Shown here one piece after another: positions 34,039 through 42,663 of a DNA stretch of 64,000 nucleotides. The translations under genes and the position numbers were made by a program. Every line of letters starts with the position of its first letter. Position 1 is the first letter of the stretch. Below the pieces are notes generated by a model, which made no database searches, was not told the DNA's origin, and saw nothing but the letters and a program-made list of their open reading frames with translations. Origin of the DNA: Arthrobacter sp042667405 (GTDB lineage: Bacteria; Actinomycetota; Actinomycetes; Actinomycetales; Micrococcaceae); NCBI RefSeq assembly GCF_042667405.1, contig NZ_JBHVAL010000009.1, positions 62,001 to 126,000 of the forward strand, in the 5' to 3' direction.

Positions 34039-35160
34039 TCAGCCGGCCATGAACTTCAGATACGCACGGCCCTGGGCCTGGAAGGACCGCTCCGCGGCCG
34101 GGCCAAGCTCCCCCGCGAACGGCTCAGGCTCGACTCCGACGCTCTTGCCACTCACGGTCCTGCTCCACGTACCGATCACCTCGCCCCCGGAGACGATGAT
34201 CCGTTTAAACACCCCGTTCTTTCCAGGCACCACGAGCTCGGCGAATCCAGGGTCCAGCACCAGGCTCCTGTCCTGGTAACCCAGCAAGTACTCGTCGAAG
34301 CCCGGGAGGGCAAGCAACGAGCGCGAGCCGGGGACGCCGTCGTCGAGTATTGCCGCCGCCTCGGGCGAGAGCCAATAGCTGGTGCCGCCAAAATCCAGCT
34401 CAACCAAGCGGTCCTGCACCTGCTTCAGCGCGGCGCGGGCCTCCGTCAAAGGGATCTGGCTCCACCAGGAGAAATCCTTCACGGTCGCCGGCCCCCGGCT
34501 CCTGAAGTAGCGGACGAGCAATTCGGCGATGCCTTCCTCCCGGCCAAGATCCCGGGACTCCGGGATCCAAGCATCAAACGGCGCGAAGAGCTGCTGCACA
34601 CCGACTTTGCCGTTGGAAATCGCCATCGGCCCCTGAACCAGCCACGCACGTTGGCAGAGGCTCCCCAGCAGATGAATGCCGCGCTGGGCCTTGGTGGGCT
34701 GCCCGGCTTCCTCGAAAGCCTGGAAGAGCTGCTCCCGGGTCGCGCCCGATGCACCTTCTGCCTTGAGGACTTCGGTGGTCTTGAATGCGATGTCCCGGCA
34801 GTGGGCGATGTCGTCGGCGGTGATGGAGAGCTCGCGGTGGCGCCCTGCCACCGAGTTCATTAGCCGTCCGCTGGTGATGCCCAAAATCCAGCGAAGGTCC
34901 TCAGGCGCCACCAGATGCAGGGTGCCGCGCATCGGCCATGAACGGACCACCGTCCCGGCGTCGAGCGCGGCGCGCACATCCGAGGCAGCGGTCCCGGGCA
35001 CCCGTTGGCCTACCGCCCACAGTGCTGAGCCTAGGTCCTGCGCCTGCATCGCGGCCATCCAGCGGACGGCGTCCGGGACAGCAGTAAAACCTCCGCCCAA
35101 TAAGCCTTGGCTGGCGAGCCGCAAACGGCCCAGAACGCGCGGAGTTAGGGCTGCAGGCAT
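34039..35160 (-). CDS. AlkZ-like winged-helix protein (HTH_42, DUF1006)
   Basis: A 373-residue protein with the family marks MQAQDLGSALWA near residue 38 and RSWPMRGTLHLV near 74, then repeated winged-helix units and LPGFDEYLLGYQDR near 290. AlkZ and YcaQ members are DNA glycosylases that open interstrand cross-links; the QxQ motif here reads QAQ. Substrate is untested. It is flanked by unrelated genes and a gap of 196 nt (33843-34038) in which I see no gene. Confidence 0.85.
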   Translation of the reverse strand: MPAALTPRVLGRLRLASQGLLGGGFTAVPDAVRWMAAMQAQDLGSALWAVGQRVPGTAASDVRAALDAGTVVRSWPMRGTLHLVAPEDLRWILGITSGRLMNSVAGRHRELSITADDIAHCRDIAFKTTEVLKAEGASGATREQLFQAFEEAGQPTKAQRGIHLLGSLCQRAWLVQGPMAISNGKVGVQQLFAPFDAWIPESRDLGREEGIAELLVRYFRSRGPATVKDFSWWSQIPLTEARAALKQVQDRLVELDFGGTSYWLSPEAAAILDDGVPGSRSLLALPGFDEYLLGYQDRSLVLDPGFAELVVPGKNGVFKRIIVSGGEVIGTWSRTVSGKSVGVEPEPFAGELGPAAERSFQAQGRAYLKFMAG

Positions 35161-35233
35161 GCTTCATCCTAAAAGCAGCAACAAGCACAGGGAACCTTGC
35201 CGCGCCTCCCAGCCGCCACCCAGCCGCGAATCC

Positions 35234-35239
35234 TAGGAT
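35234..35239 (+). promoter_or_regulatory. -10 box for a leaderless membrane-protein transcript
   Basis: TAGGAT ends 6 nt before the ATG at 35246 and there is no ribosome binding site. Confidence 0.4.
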
Positions 35240-35245
35240 GATTGC

Positions 35246-35722
35246 ATGCTTTTTGGTGATCTTGCTCCGCTTGTGCGGCCGCTGAGCAGGTGGCTGGCTA
35301 CCGCCGGCTGGTTCTGCACGCTGGTCGGGCTTGGCGCCGGGCTGATAGTAGCGGTGGGAACCGGAGTAAGCCTCTCTCCCTCCATGCAAGCCATACAGAC
35401 CATAAGCTTGGTGGCGACTGCGACTGCGGCCTTGTTGATCGGGACCGCAGCGGCCAGCCAGCCCCTCTCGGATCGCCACGACGACCCCGAGCCTTGGTAC
35501 TACCCCGCCGCTGCAGCACAGGTCCGCAGCTTCCTGTTGGGCGCCATCGTGCTGCTCCTTGGGCTGGTCGGTTTTGCCACGGCCGGGCTGTTCATGCCCA
35601 GTGGACCTTCGCCGCAGAGCATCGCGTTCAGCCAGATCTTCCTGTTGGGCTCGGTCAGCTGCGGGCTCACCTTCCTGCTGCTGAACAAAGTGCTCCCGAT
35701 CGCCGAACGCCGCACCCGCTAA
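35246..35722 (+). CDS. Four-helix membrane protein of unknown function
   Basis: A 158-residue protein with four membrane helices in two pairs separated by an acidic loop (SDRHDDPEPWYYP). No family is recognised. It is monocistronic, divergent from the AlkZ-like gene and convergent with murB. Confidence 0.82.
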   Translation: MLFGDLAPLVRPLSRWLATAGWFCTLVGLGAGLIVAVGTGVSLSPSMQAIQTISLVATATAALLIGTAAASQPLSDRHDDPEPWYYPAAAAQVRSFLLGAIVLLLGLVGFATAGLFMPSGPSPQSIAFSQIFLLGSVSCGLTFLLLNKVLPIAERRTR

Positions 35723-35738
35723 GCGCAGGCACTGCTGG

Positions 35739-36806
35739 CTAGAGGCTCACGCCGATCAGCAGGGGCTCCGGGGGCAGCTCAATACCAAAACGTTCGACGA
35801 CGCCGGCCCTCACCTCGCGTGCGATGGCCACCATATCCGCAGCCGATGCCGTGCCCCTGTTGGTGATGGCAAGGGTGTGCTTGGTGGACAGGGAGGCCCG
35901 GCCGCCTGAAACGCTGGACTCCTCCAGGCCGAAGCCCTTTCCGAAGCCGGCCTGGTCGATCAGCCAAGCAGCAGAGAGTTTCACCAGCCCGTCCGATCCC
36001 GCAGGGTACTTGGGGGCATTCTCCGGGAGTTCGGCTGCTTGGTCGGCGGGCACGATGGGATTGGTGAAGAAGGATCCCGTGGAGAAAGTGTCGCGGTCGG
36101 CGGCATCCAGGACCATGCCTTTGGAGGCCCGGAGCCGGAGGACTTCCTTGCGGACATCGTTGGAGTAGGCACGCTTTCCGGCCTCGACACCCAGCGACCT
36201 GGCCAACTCGGCGTAGCGGATCGGTGCACTCATTCGGCCCAGCGGCAGCTGGAATTCCACTGTCAGCACCACATAACGCGGGGACCCCTCAACGGTGGTT
36301 TGCTTCAGGATCGAGTCGCGGTAGCCGAACTTCAACTCCGAGTTGGTGAAGGTCTGGACGGCGTTGCGCTCCCGGTCCCAGGTCCGCACGGCGGCAATGG
36401 TTTGTGAAACGTCTGCCCCGTAGGCTCCTACGTTTTGCACCGGGGTTGCTCCCGTGGCGCCCGGGATGCCGGAGAGGGCTTCCAGTCCGGACCACGCGTG
36501 CAGTACGGAGTACTCCACCAGCGCATCCCAGTTGTGGCCTGCCTGGACCACCACGGAGACACCTCCGCAGCTGTCCTCGGAGTTCACGGCGAAACCTTCG
36601 GATGCAATCTTCAGGACAGTGCCCGGATAGCCGTCATCGGAAATCAGCAGGTTGGACCCTCCGCCGATGATCAGGAGTTTCTCTCCCGCAGAGTCGGCCG
36701 AGCGGACGGCGTCGATGATTTCTGCTTCGGTGCGGGCTTCAACATAGTTCCCTGCGGGGCCGCCGACGGCAGCTGTGGTCAATTCTGAAAGAAGCATCTG
36801 GGTCAC
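35739..36806 (-). CDS. murB: UDP-N-acetylenolpyruvoylglucosamine reductase
   Basis: A 355-residue MurB that makes UDP-MurNAc for peptidoglycan, using FAD and NADPH. Features: FAD-binding GGGSNLLISD, GIPGATGATPVQNVGAYG, and the catalytic serine in FSTGSFFTNPI. It resembles the E. coli-like type I form. The start is GTG at 36806 or ATG at 36797. It follows the MFS gene by 9 nt and ends a likely operon beginning with hadA. Confidence 0.97.
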   Translation of the reverse strand: MTQMLLSELTTAAVGGPAGNYVEARTEAEIIDAVRSADSAGEKLLIIGGGSNLLISDDGYPGTVLKIASEGFAVNSEDSCGGVSVVVQAGHNWDALVEYSVLHAWSGLEALSGIPGATGATPVQNVGAYGADVSQTIAAVRTWDRERNAVQTFTNSELKFGYRDSILKQTTVEGSPRYVVLTVEFQLPLGRMSAPIRYAELARSLGVEAGKRAYSNDVRKEVLRLRASKGMVLDAADRDTFSTGSFFTNPIVPADQAAELPENAPKYPAGSDGLVKLSAAWLIDQAGFGKGFGLEESSVSGGRASLSTKHTLAITNRGTASAADMVAIAREVRAGVVERFGIELPPEPLLIGVSL

Positions 36807-36815
36807 TGATCAAGC

Positions 36816-38210
36816 CTAACGGGATTCGCTGGACTGCATGGACTCGGCCTTCTGCTTGCCGGCCAGCGGTGCCAGGAAGAAGCTGACCACCAGCAGGACC
36901 AAGGGCGCCAGCAGTGAATGGAGGATGCCGAAATGCTCTGCCAGCAGCCCGAGTAGCGGGGGGCCGCAGAGGAACGCGCCATATCCAATGGTGGACACCA
37001 CGGACACGCGGGCTGCGGCGTGGACGGGATCATCGGCCGCGGCGGACATACCAACGGGGAAGCCCAGCGAGGCACCCAGTCCCCACACCGCCAACGCCAC
37101 GAATGCCAGCCAGGGAACCGGTGCAAACACGAAAAGCGCAAGACCCACGACGGCGGTCGCCGAGCACCAGCGCATGACCAGTACGCGTCCGAAACGGTCG
37201 AGGATGACCGTCCCCGTGAACCGCCCAATGGTCATGAACGTGACGAACACGCCGTAGCCGACAGCGCCCGCCGCGTCGCTCTGTCCGTGCCCATCGGCCA
37301 GCGCCAGGGCCACCCAGTCTCCGGCGGCCCCCTCGGCCAACGCCAAACCAAGGACCAGGACCCCGATCAGGAGGGTCCGGCGGTCGCGCCAGGCGAGGGC
37401 GACCAGCCGTTTATTGTCCAGGGGCGTATTGTCCAGGGGTGGGGCGGCCTGGTCCTTGGCCCCGGATCCGGAGGGCTGGCCCGTGACAACAGGCAGGGCG
37501 CCCGTGACAACAGGCAGGGCGCCCGTGACAACAGGCAGCGGTCCCGTAGACGGATCCCGGAAGGTGTCCGTCTCCCGGGGCTTGAAAGGTGCGGCAGCTT
37601 GGGCAGTCTTCTCGGCACGGAACCAGAAGCTGGCTGTCACCACCGAGGACGCGACCACCACGCCCACCACAAGGAAGTGCCAGAAGACCGGCATGTCCAC
37701 TGCGGCGGCCCATGCCCCGAATCCTGCGGCTGCTACGGTTCCCAGACTGAATGCCCCGTGCAAGTGCGGCATGATGTGCCGCTCCAGCCCGCGTTCAAGC
37801 GCCGCGCCTTCCACGTTGGATGCCGTATTCCAGCTCGCAGTTCCAAGGCCAAGCACCACCAGCCCCGCGGCAACAACGAGCGGGTTGCCGGCGATCGAGG
37901 TTCCAATGCCCACAATGACCAGGCCCGCCCCCACCATGCAACTGCCGATCCTCGTGGTCAGTTTGGGACCGAGCCGCAGCACGATGAGCCCTGACGCCGA
38001 GATCGAGATGAAGGAAGCAACGGTCATGCACATCAGTAACAGGCCGATGCCGCCCGGGGTCAGGTCCAGGCCATCACGGATCGCCGGCAGTCGGGACACC
38101 CATGTGGCAAACGCGACCCCGCTAGCGGCATAGGAAGCAAGAACAGCGACGCGCCACCGCAACATTTCTGTCGCAGTGGCACGCCGCTGTGCGTCGTTTG
38201 CCTGGCTCAA
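36816..38210 (-). CDS. MFS transporter with an in-frame repeat
   Basis: A 464-residue transporter with 12 predicted helices, of the FucP/YbjJ-like group (RLPAIRDGLDLTPGGIGLLLM; GAFSLGTVAAAGFGAW). The central loop (about residues 222-265) holds three LPVVTG repeats. TTG at 38210 overlaps the hadB stop (TTGA); the ATG 14 codons later is an alternative start. It lies between hadB and murB; the substrate is not evident. Confidence 0.87.
   Translation of the reverse strand: MSQANDAQRRATATEMLRWRVAVLASYAASGVAFATWVSRLPAIRDGLDLTPGGIGLLLMCMTVASFISISASGLIVLRLGPKLTTRIGSCMVGAGLVIVGIGTSIAGNPLVVAAGLVVLGLGTASWNTASNVEGAALERGLERHIMPHLHGAFSLGTVAAAGFGAWAAAVDMPVFWHFLVVGVVVASSVVTASFWFRAEKTAQAAAPFKPRETDTFRDPSTGPLPVVTGALPVVTGALPVVTGQPSGSGAKDQAAPPLDNTPLDNKRLVALAWRDRRTLLIGVLVLGLALAEGAAGDWVALALADGHGQSDAAGAVGYGVFVTFMTIGRFTGTVILDRFGRVLVMRWCSATAVVGLALFVFAPVPWLAFVALAVWGLGASLGFPVGMSAAADDPVHAAARVSVVSTIGYGAFLCGPPLLGLLAEHFGILHSLLAPLVLLVVSFFLAPLAGKQKAESMQSSESR
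37480..37539 (-). repeat. 21-bp in-frame tandem repeat in the MFS gene
   Basis: CCCGTGACAACAGGCAGGGC plus one base repeats exactly at 37480, 37501 and (partial, 17 nt) 37522, encoding LPVVTGA units in the central cytoplasmic loop. Confidence 0.92.
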
Positions 38211-38644
38211 GAGAGTTTCACAACCGCCTGCGACTTCATGAGGACTTTCTGTTCGGCAGCCATCACGGTGAGGTCGATACGGGCGGTGCGGGCATCTGCG
38301 TCGAGCGCTCCCACTACGCCGGTGACATCGATAACAGCGCCGGCTTCATCGGTGCCGGTGGTGTCGGTGACTACCACGGGCTTGGTGAAGCGGGTCTGGT
38401 AATCGACGACGGCGGCGGGGTCGCCTGCCCAGTCGCTCACCAGCTGCACGGCCGCACCCATGGTGAACATGCCGTGGGCGATAACACCCGGAAGTTCCAC
38501 GGACGTTGCGAAGGCCTCGTTCCAGTGGATGGGGTTGAAGTCGCCGGAAGCTCCTGCATACTTCACCAGATCCTGGCGGGTCACCTCAATGCTGCGCGTG
38601 CCAACTTCCTGGCCCACGCTCAGTTCTTCAAATGAGTGGCTCAT
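38207..38644 (-). CDS. hadB: MaoC-type (3R)-hydroxyacyl-ACP dehydratase subunit B
   Basis: A 145-residue hot-dog protein with the hydratase motif ASGDFNPIHWNEAFA that contains the catalytic Asp and His, and GVIAHGMFTMG. In mycobacteria HadB is the catalytic partner of HadA in fatty-acid elongation. It follows hadA with a 2-nt gap. Assignment to FAS-II, rather than another hydratase, relies on the pair and its resemblance to the mycobacterial genes. Confidence 0.9.
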   Translation of the reverse strand: MSHSFEELSVGQEVGTRSIEVTRQDLVKYAGASGDFNPIHWNEAFATSVELPGVIAHGMFTMGAAVQLVSDWAGDPAAVVDYQTRFTKPVVVTDTTGTDEAGAVIDVTGVVGALDADARTARIDLTVMAAEQKVLMKSQAVVKLS

Positions 38645-38646
38645 GG

Positions 38647-39096
38647 TTACTGTCCCTCTCCGCGGACCAGGATGGACGAGGTCGTAGTGGCGACTCTTTC
38701 GCCTGCCTCCGTGGAAATCTCGGAGCGCGTGGTGATCATCGCTCCCCCGCCCATGGCCCGGACGCCGTCGACGTGGAGCTCGGCCACCAGGCGGTCCCCG
38801 GCAACGATGGCGCGGTGGTGCGTGAAGCGCTGATCGGCGTGGACCACGCGGGAAAAGTCGATGCCCGACTCGGGGTCCTCCACCAGCTGGGCATCAGCGC
38901 GCTGGGCAACGATGATGGCGAACGTTGGCGGTGCCACGAGGTCGCTGTGGCCGAGGGCCTTGGCTGCCTCGACATCAAAGTGCGCAGGGTTGCTGGCCTT
39001 CACGGCCTTGGCGAACTCGCGGATTTTTTCACGACCGACGTCGTATACCTCTGCGGCAGGGTAGCTTCGGCCCTGCAGGTCCGGATTGATACTCAT
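38647..39096 (-). CDS. hadA: MaoC-type dehydratase subunit A
   Basis: A 149-residue hot-dog protein without the catalytic motif but with substrate-side features FTHHRAIVAGDRLVAE and LVAPPTFAIIV typical of HadA. It heads a compact operon (hadA, hadB, MFS, murB). The start ATG is 6 nt after TAGGGT; GGAG also lies there but is too close for a normal ribosome binding site. Confidence 0.9.
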   Translation of the reverse strand: MSINPDLQGRSYPAAEVYDVGREKIREFAKAVKASNPAHFDVEAAKALGHSDLVAPPTFAIIVAQRADAQLVEDPESGIDFSRVVHADQRFTHHRAIVAGDRLVAELHVDGVRAMGGGAMITTRSEISTEAGERVATTTSSILVRGEGQ

Positions 39097-39102
39097 GCTC
39101 CA

Positions 39103-39108
39103 ACCCTA
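39103..39108 (-). promoter_or_regulatory. -10 box for a leaderless hadA transcript
   Basis: TAGGGT on the minus strand ends 6 nt before the hadA ATG at 39096. Confidence 0.4.
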
Positions 39109-39150
39109 TCGGGCACCGGCCGTGCGGGAAGAGCGGAGCGTGCGGGCCGA

Positions 39151-39375
39151 CTACTTCTTGTAGCTCTTGCGGATCTTCTGGCCCCGAACCACCAGTCCCG
39201 TGACGTGAAGGATCAGTCCGACGCCGATCACGGGCAAGGAAGCGACCGCCAGCGCCTGGTTGCCGGTGGTGTTCCCAAGGATGGAGAGGATGAGTCCGAC
39301 GGCGATCAGCCCCATGGCGCTGAAGACCAGCACTTTGTAGGCGGTTGAGGCGGTGGCCCAGAATTGTTCAAGCAC
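39151..39375 (-). CDS. Small membrane protein (DUF3188-like)
   Basis: A 74-residue protein with two membrane helices (VLVFSAMGLIAVGLILSIL; ALAVASLPVIGVGLILHVT) and a basic tail. It matches my memory of the conserved actinobacterial DUF3188 family. The start is GTG at 39375, with a TANNNT box 6 nt upstream and no ribosome binding site. Confidence 0.82.
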   Translation of the reverse strand: MLEQFWATASTAYKVLVFSAMGLIAVGLILSILGNTTGNQALAVASLPVIGVGLILHVTGLVVRGQKIRKSYKK

Positions 39376-39381
39376 CGTACA

Positions 39382-39387
39382 AGTCTA
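39382..39387 (-). promoter_or_regulatory. -10 box for a leaderless DUF3188 transcript
   Basis: TAGACT on the minus strand ends 6 nt before the GTG at 39375 and is embedded in the inverted repeat at 39383-39415. Confidence 0.4.
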
Positions 39388-39415
39388 CCGGGGCCGGTTG
39401 CGAGGCCCGGTAGAC
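39383..39415 (-). repeat. 10-bp inverted repeat overlapping a promoter
   Basis: GTCTACCGGG and CCCGGTAGAC flank a 13-nt loop. It follows the DUF2797 gene and could be its terminator, but no T-tract follows. It overlaps the -10 box of the next gene, so it may instead be an operator. Confidence 0.55.
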
Positions 39416-39466
39416 GTCCTTTGCACCCGAAATGGCACGTTCAGCGGGCCTCGCAATCCGGGGGGC

Positions 39467-40387
39467 CTAGAACAACGAATCCTGGAGGGCCGGGATCTCC
39501 GTGGTGTGGGGTCCGAATTCGATACGTCGTCCTTTCAACGCACCAAGGTCCGCCACGAACGTACCTTCAACCTCATTGCCCTCGGCGTCCGGCAATCCCG
39601 CCAAGGCGATGGCCCCCGACAGGGAGTGGACCCGCAGACCGTGCCCGCCGCCGTCGAACGCTGCCGGGTACGGATGGCGGATGGCGCCGGACGGCCGTGC
39701 GCTGCACAGCTGGTGGGCCAGCGCCGGCCGCTCCCACTCTTCCTCAACAACCGTGTAGCCCGCCATGGCCAGACCGGACAGCAATTCACGCACCTCTGCG
39801 GCACGCTTGCGGTTAATGGCCCGGAGTTCGACGCCGGTACGCGGCTCCACGAGCGATGCCGCCTTGGCGGCGGAACGGACCTGCTGGACGAGCCCAAGCT
39901 CGCGCGTTACGAGGTCCTCGAGGATGCGGACCACGCGGCCATCTTCAGCGCGTGAAACATAGGAAGCGTGCACGGCGCCCTGTTCGGCCAGGCGGTTCCA
40001 TTTGCGTCGGGCGGACGCTGTGCCAACTTTGCTTGCACCGTTGGCGAAGGTGGCCACGTACAGCCAGTGTGGCTGCATGAGGTAGGACCGGAGCCCTGCA
40101 GGCACCGAGCCGCCGCGGTGGAAGTCGTGCATGAGCCGGGAGTCGTCCCGTGCGAAGCAGCTACCGCATTGCTTGCCACGCTCCGCCAGAGAACTGCCGG
40201 GACAGGGAACATGCGTCCTGTCGCCAAGACCATGCACCTTCACGTGGCCAAGGCACCACAAACCGGGCATAACACGCAGGCCCAGGGATGAACCCTGGGC
40301 CAACGCAACATCAGTAAATTCCCCAACCGGGGTGTGGAGGCGCAGCGCCGGGGATGATGAGTCCCAGACGACTCCGTGGACCAGCAC
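39467..40387 (-). CDS. DUF2797 protein
   Basis: A 306-residue protein. A cysteine cluster with spacing like a zinc site (PC...CGSC within HVPCPGSSLAERGKQCGSC) lies near residues 60-80, followed by PHWLYVATFANGASKVGTA, the DUF2797 hallmark. The function of the family is not known to me. The start is GTG, 8 nt after the CitE-like gene, which suggests a shared transcript. Confidence 0.85.
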   Translation of the reverse strand: MLVHGVVWDSSSPALRLHTPVGEFTDVALAQGSSLGLRVMPGLWCLGHVKVHGLGDRTHVPCPGSSLAERGKQCGSCFARDDSRLMHDFHRGGSVPAGLRSYLMQPHWLYVATFANGASKVGTASARRKWNRLAEQGAVHASYVSRAEDGRVVRILEDLVTRELGLVQQVRSAAKAASLVEPRTGVELRAINRKRAAEVRELLSGLAMAGYTVVEEEWERPALAHQLCSARPSGAIRHPYPAAFDGGGHGLRVHSLSGAIALAGLPDAEGNEVEGTFVADLGALKGRRIEFGPHTTEIPALQDSLF

Positions 40388-40395
40388 GGGGTCCC

Positions 40396-41259
40396 TTACA
40401 GCGAGGGCTGGACCCCGAAGGCCACGGCGAGCTTCATGATCTTCTCTGCGCGACCCAGACGCGGGAGGTCGGAGCCGTCACGGATCACGCGGCCGTTGGC
40501 TTCGAAGTCGTTCATGAAGTCGGTAGCCCAGGCGACGTCGGAAGGCGTGGGGCTGATGACCTCGTTGATAACCGTGGTCTGGTCGATGGCCAGGCACAGC
40601 TTGCCGGTCATGCCCATGGTCACGGTGATGCCGGTCTGCTCGCGCAGGATCGGGTGGTTGGTGCCGACGGTGGGTCCATCGATGGGTCCGGGCAGGTTGC
40701 CGACGCGGGACGCGACAACCAGCTTTGCGCGCGGGTACGCCATGGCTTCGGGAGTGGCCGCCATGCCGGTGTCGCGGCGGAAGTCACCGGAACCAAACGC
40801 GAGCCGGAAGGCACCCTGGGCGCGGGCGATGTGGTTGGCTTCCTCGATGCCGAGGGCCGATTCCACCAGGGCAACCACGGGAGTCTTGCCGTCCATACGG
40901 TGGTACGACTCGGTGACCTGGTCCGCGGACTCGGTCTTTGCGAGCATGACGCCGAGCAGCCCCGGCGTGCCGCGCAGGCCCGCGAGGTCATCGGCCCAGA
41001 AATCGCTGGTGGCGTCGTTGATACGAACCCAGGCCTGGCCGCCGCCGGCCAGCCAGTTCACGACGTTTTCGCGGGCAGCGTCCTTCTGGGACGGGTCCAC
41101 GGCGTCTTCGATGTCAAGGATGATGGCGTCCGCACGCGAAGCCGCAGATTCGTCAAAAAGTTCCGTCTTCATGGCGTTCACAAGGAGCCAGGAACGGGCG
41201 ATATCGGCGGGAATATTGCGGGTGGGCCGAATGGATTCGGCGGCGATGCTAGACGTCAT
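40396..41259 (-). CDS. HpcH/HpaI-family CoA-ester lyase (CitE-like)
   Basis: A 287-residue TIM-barrel protein. Metal and substrate residues lie in RADAIILDIEDAVDPSQK and VALVESALGIEEANHIA; SGDFRRDTGM resembles the CitE or malyl-CoA lyase loop. It probably cleaves or thioesterifies a beta-hydroxy acyl-CoA such as citramalyl-CoA or malyl-CoA; the substrate is open. I chose ATG at 41259, which a TANNNT box places as leaderless, over a longer frame. Confidence 0.87.
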   Translation of the reverse strand: MTSSIAAESIRPTRNIPADIARSWLLVNAMKTELFDESAASRADAIILDIEDAVDPSQKDAARENVVNWLAGGGQAWVRINDATSDFWADDLAGLRGTPGLLGVMLAKTESADQVTESYHRMDGKTPVVALVESALGIEEANHIARAQGAFRLAFGSGDFRRDTGMAATPEAMAYPRAKLVVASRVGNLPGPIDGPTVGTNHPILREQTGITVTMGMTGKLCLAIDQTTVINEVISPTPSDVAWATDFMNDFEANGRVIRDGSDLPRLGRAEKIMKLAVAFGVQPSL

Positions 41260-41638
41260 GTATCTACCGTATCTGCCCTGCCGCCCGCAAGGCCAAGAAT
41301 TCACCTTCCTTGTGAGGATCAATACGAACTAAACGCCATATGACTGTTGGGTCCCGCAGTATGAAGGCCCGACGTCGGTACGCGCCAGTCATGAACGGCC
41401 CATCTGACGCTGTTGTTCACGGGACTCAACACGGCGTCTTTGAGTCTTCCGGTTGCCGGGCGTGGCTCAGGATTTCTTCCCGTTTCGGGCTGTTTCGCAG
41501 CGTTTCCGGGCGTTACCGCCGCACTTCCCAGCCGCCGTCGTCATGGGCTTTCATCGTTCCCAAGCCGTTGCACAAGTCACCACATACTTGCTGCGGCCGG
41601 CCACCCCAACCCACTCCAATCCATCGAAAGTAGCTCCC
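41260..41638. other. 379-nt intergenic region without a recognised gene
   Basis: This region between the divergent CitE-like and ABC importer genes should hold both promoters. I see no clear sigma-70 pair, operator or convincing small ORF. A long open frame runs in from 41453 but lacks a start signal, whereas the lipoprotein signal at 41639 marks the true start. Confidence 0.5.
41266..41271 (-). promoter_or_regulatory. -10 box for a leaderless CitE-like transcript
   Basis: TACGGT on the minus strand ends 6 nt before the ATG at 41259. Confidence 0.38.
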
Positions 41639-42661
41639 ATGAAACTGCATCTGCCCCTCCTGAGCGTCGCGGCCGCCGTCGTACTAGCGCTGACGGTGAG
41701 CGGCTGCGGCGGTGCAGCCGAAGCCGGACAAAGCGGCCAGCCCGGCAACGAGGTCAAAGAACTTCGGTACCAGGGCTCAGCCAACAACGTGACTTTCCCC
41801 GAGCTGGCAGCAGACCTCGGATACCTGGGCGACCTGAAGCTCAACTGGGTGGGCAACACCACCAGCGGCCCGCAGGACATCCAGTCGGCCGCCACCAACC
41901 AGACAGACTTCGGCGGCGCCTTCTCCGGCGCGGTAGTGAAGCTGATCGAGGCCGGTGCCCCCGTCAAAGCCGTGGTCAACTACTACGGCTCCGATGAAAA
42001 GACCTTCAGCGGTTACTACGTCAAGGCGGACAGCGACATCAAGGGTCCCAAGGACCTGATCGGCAAGAAGATCGCGGTCAACACCTTGGGCGCCCACCAC
42101 GAGGCTGTGATCAACACCTGGCTGACCAAGAACGGACTCAGCCAGGACGAGATCAAGCAGGTCCAGCTGGTTCCGCTGGCGCCCAACGACACCGAGGAAG
42201 CCATCCGCCGCGGCCAGGTGGATGCGGGAACGCTCGGCGGGGTCCTGCAGGACCGTGCCGTTGAAGCAGGCGGACTGCGTTCCTTGTTCAGCGATGTCCA
42301 GCTGTTCGGCAACTTCGCCGGTGGGCAGATCGTGCTCCGCAACGACTTCATCGAGAAAAACCCGAACACCACCCGCACCTTCACCACCGGCGTTGCCAAA
42401 GCGATCAAGTGGGCGGCTGAAACACCGCGTGATGAGGTGATTGCCCGCTTCACCAAGATCATCGAAAGCCGCGGCCGCAACGAGAGCACGGCGAACCTGA
42501 AGTTCTGGAAGAGCCCTGGCGTGCCGGACGCCGGGGTGATCCAGGACAAGGACTTCACGCGGTGGGAGGCCTGGCTGAACTCGGCCGGAATCGTCAAGGA
42601 CAAGCTGACCGCGTCCAAGTACTACACCAACGACTTCAACGATCTCGCGAAGAAGGGATAA
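41639..42661 (+). CDS. ABC substrate-binding lipoprotein (sulfonate/nitrate/taurine type)
   Basis: A 340-residue lipoprotein: signal peptide with lipobox TVSGC, acylated Cys23, then a periplasmic-binding fold like SsuA/TauA (AADLGYLGDLKLNWVG; GPKDLIGKKIAVNTLGAHHE). It likely captures alkanesulfonates, sulfate esters or taurine. GAAAG precedes the ATG. First gene of a four-gene sulfur-scavenging operon. Confidence 0.9.
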   Translation: MKLHLPLLSVAAAVVLALTVSGCGGAAEAGQSGQPGNEVKELRYQGSANNVTFPELAADLGYLGDLKLNWVGNTTSGPQDIQSAATNQTDFGGAFSGAVVKLIEAGAPVKAVVNYYGSDEKTFSGYYVKADSDIKGPKDLIGKKIAVNTLGAHHEAVINTWLTKNGLSQDEIKQVQLVPLAPNDTEEAIRRGQVDAGTLGGVLQDRAVEAGGLRSLFSDVQLFGNFAGGQIVLRNDFIEKNPNTTRTFTTGVAKAIKWAAETPRDEVIARFTKIIESRGRNESTANLKFWKSPGVPDAGVIQDKDFTRWEAWLNSAGIVKDKLTASKYYTNDFNDLAKKG

Positions 42662-42663
42662 CC

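Noticed and set aside
41453..41638. N-terminal extension of the ABC binding protein
   Set aside because: The lipoprotein signal peptide begins at 41639; the extension would bury it inside the protein.
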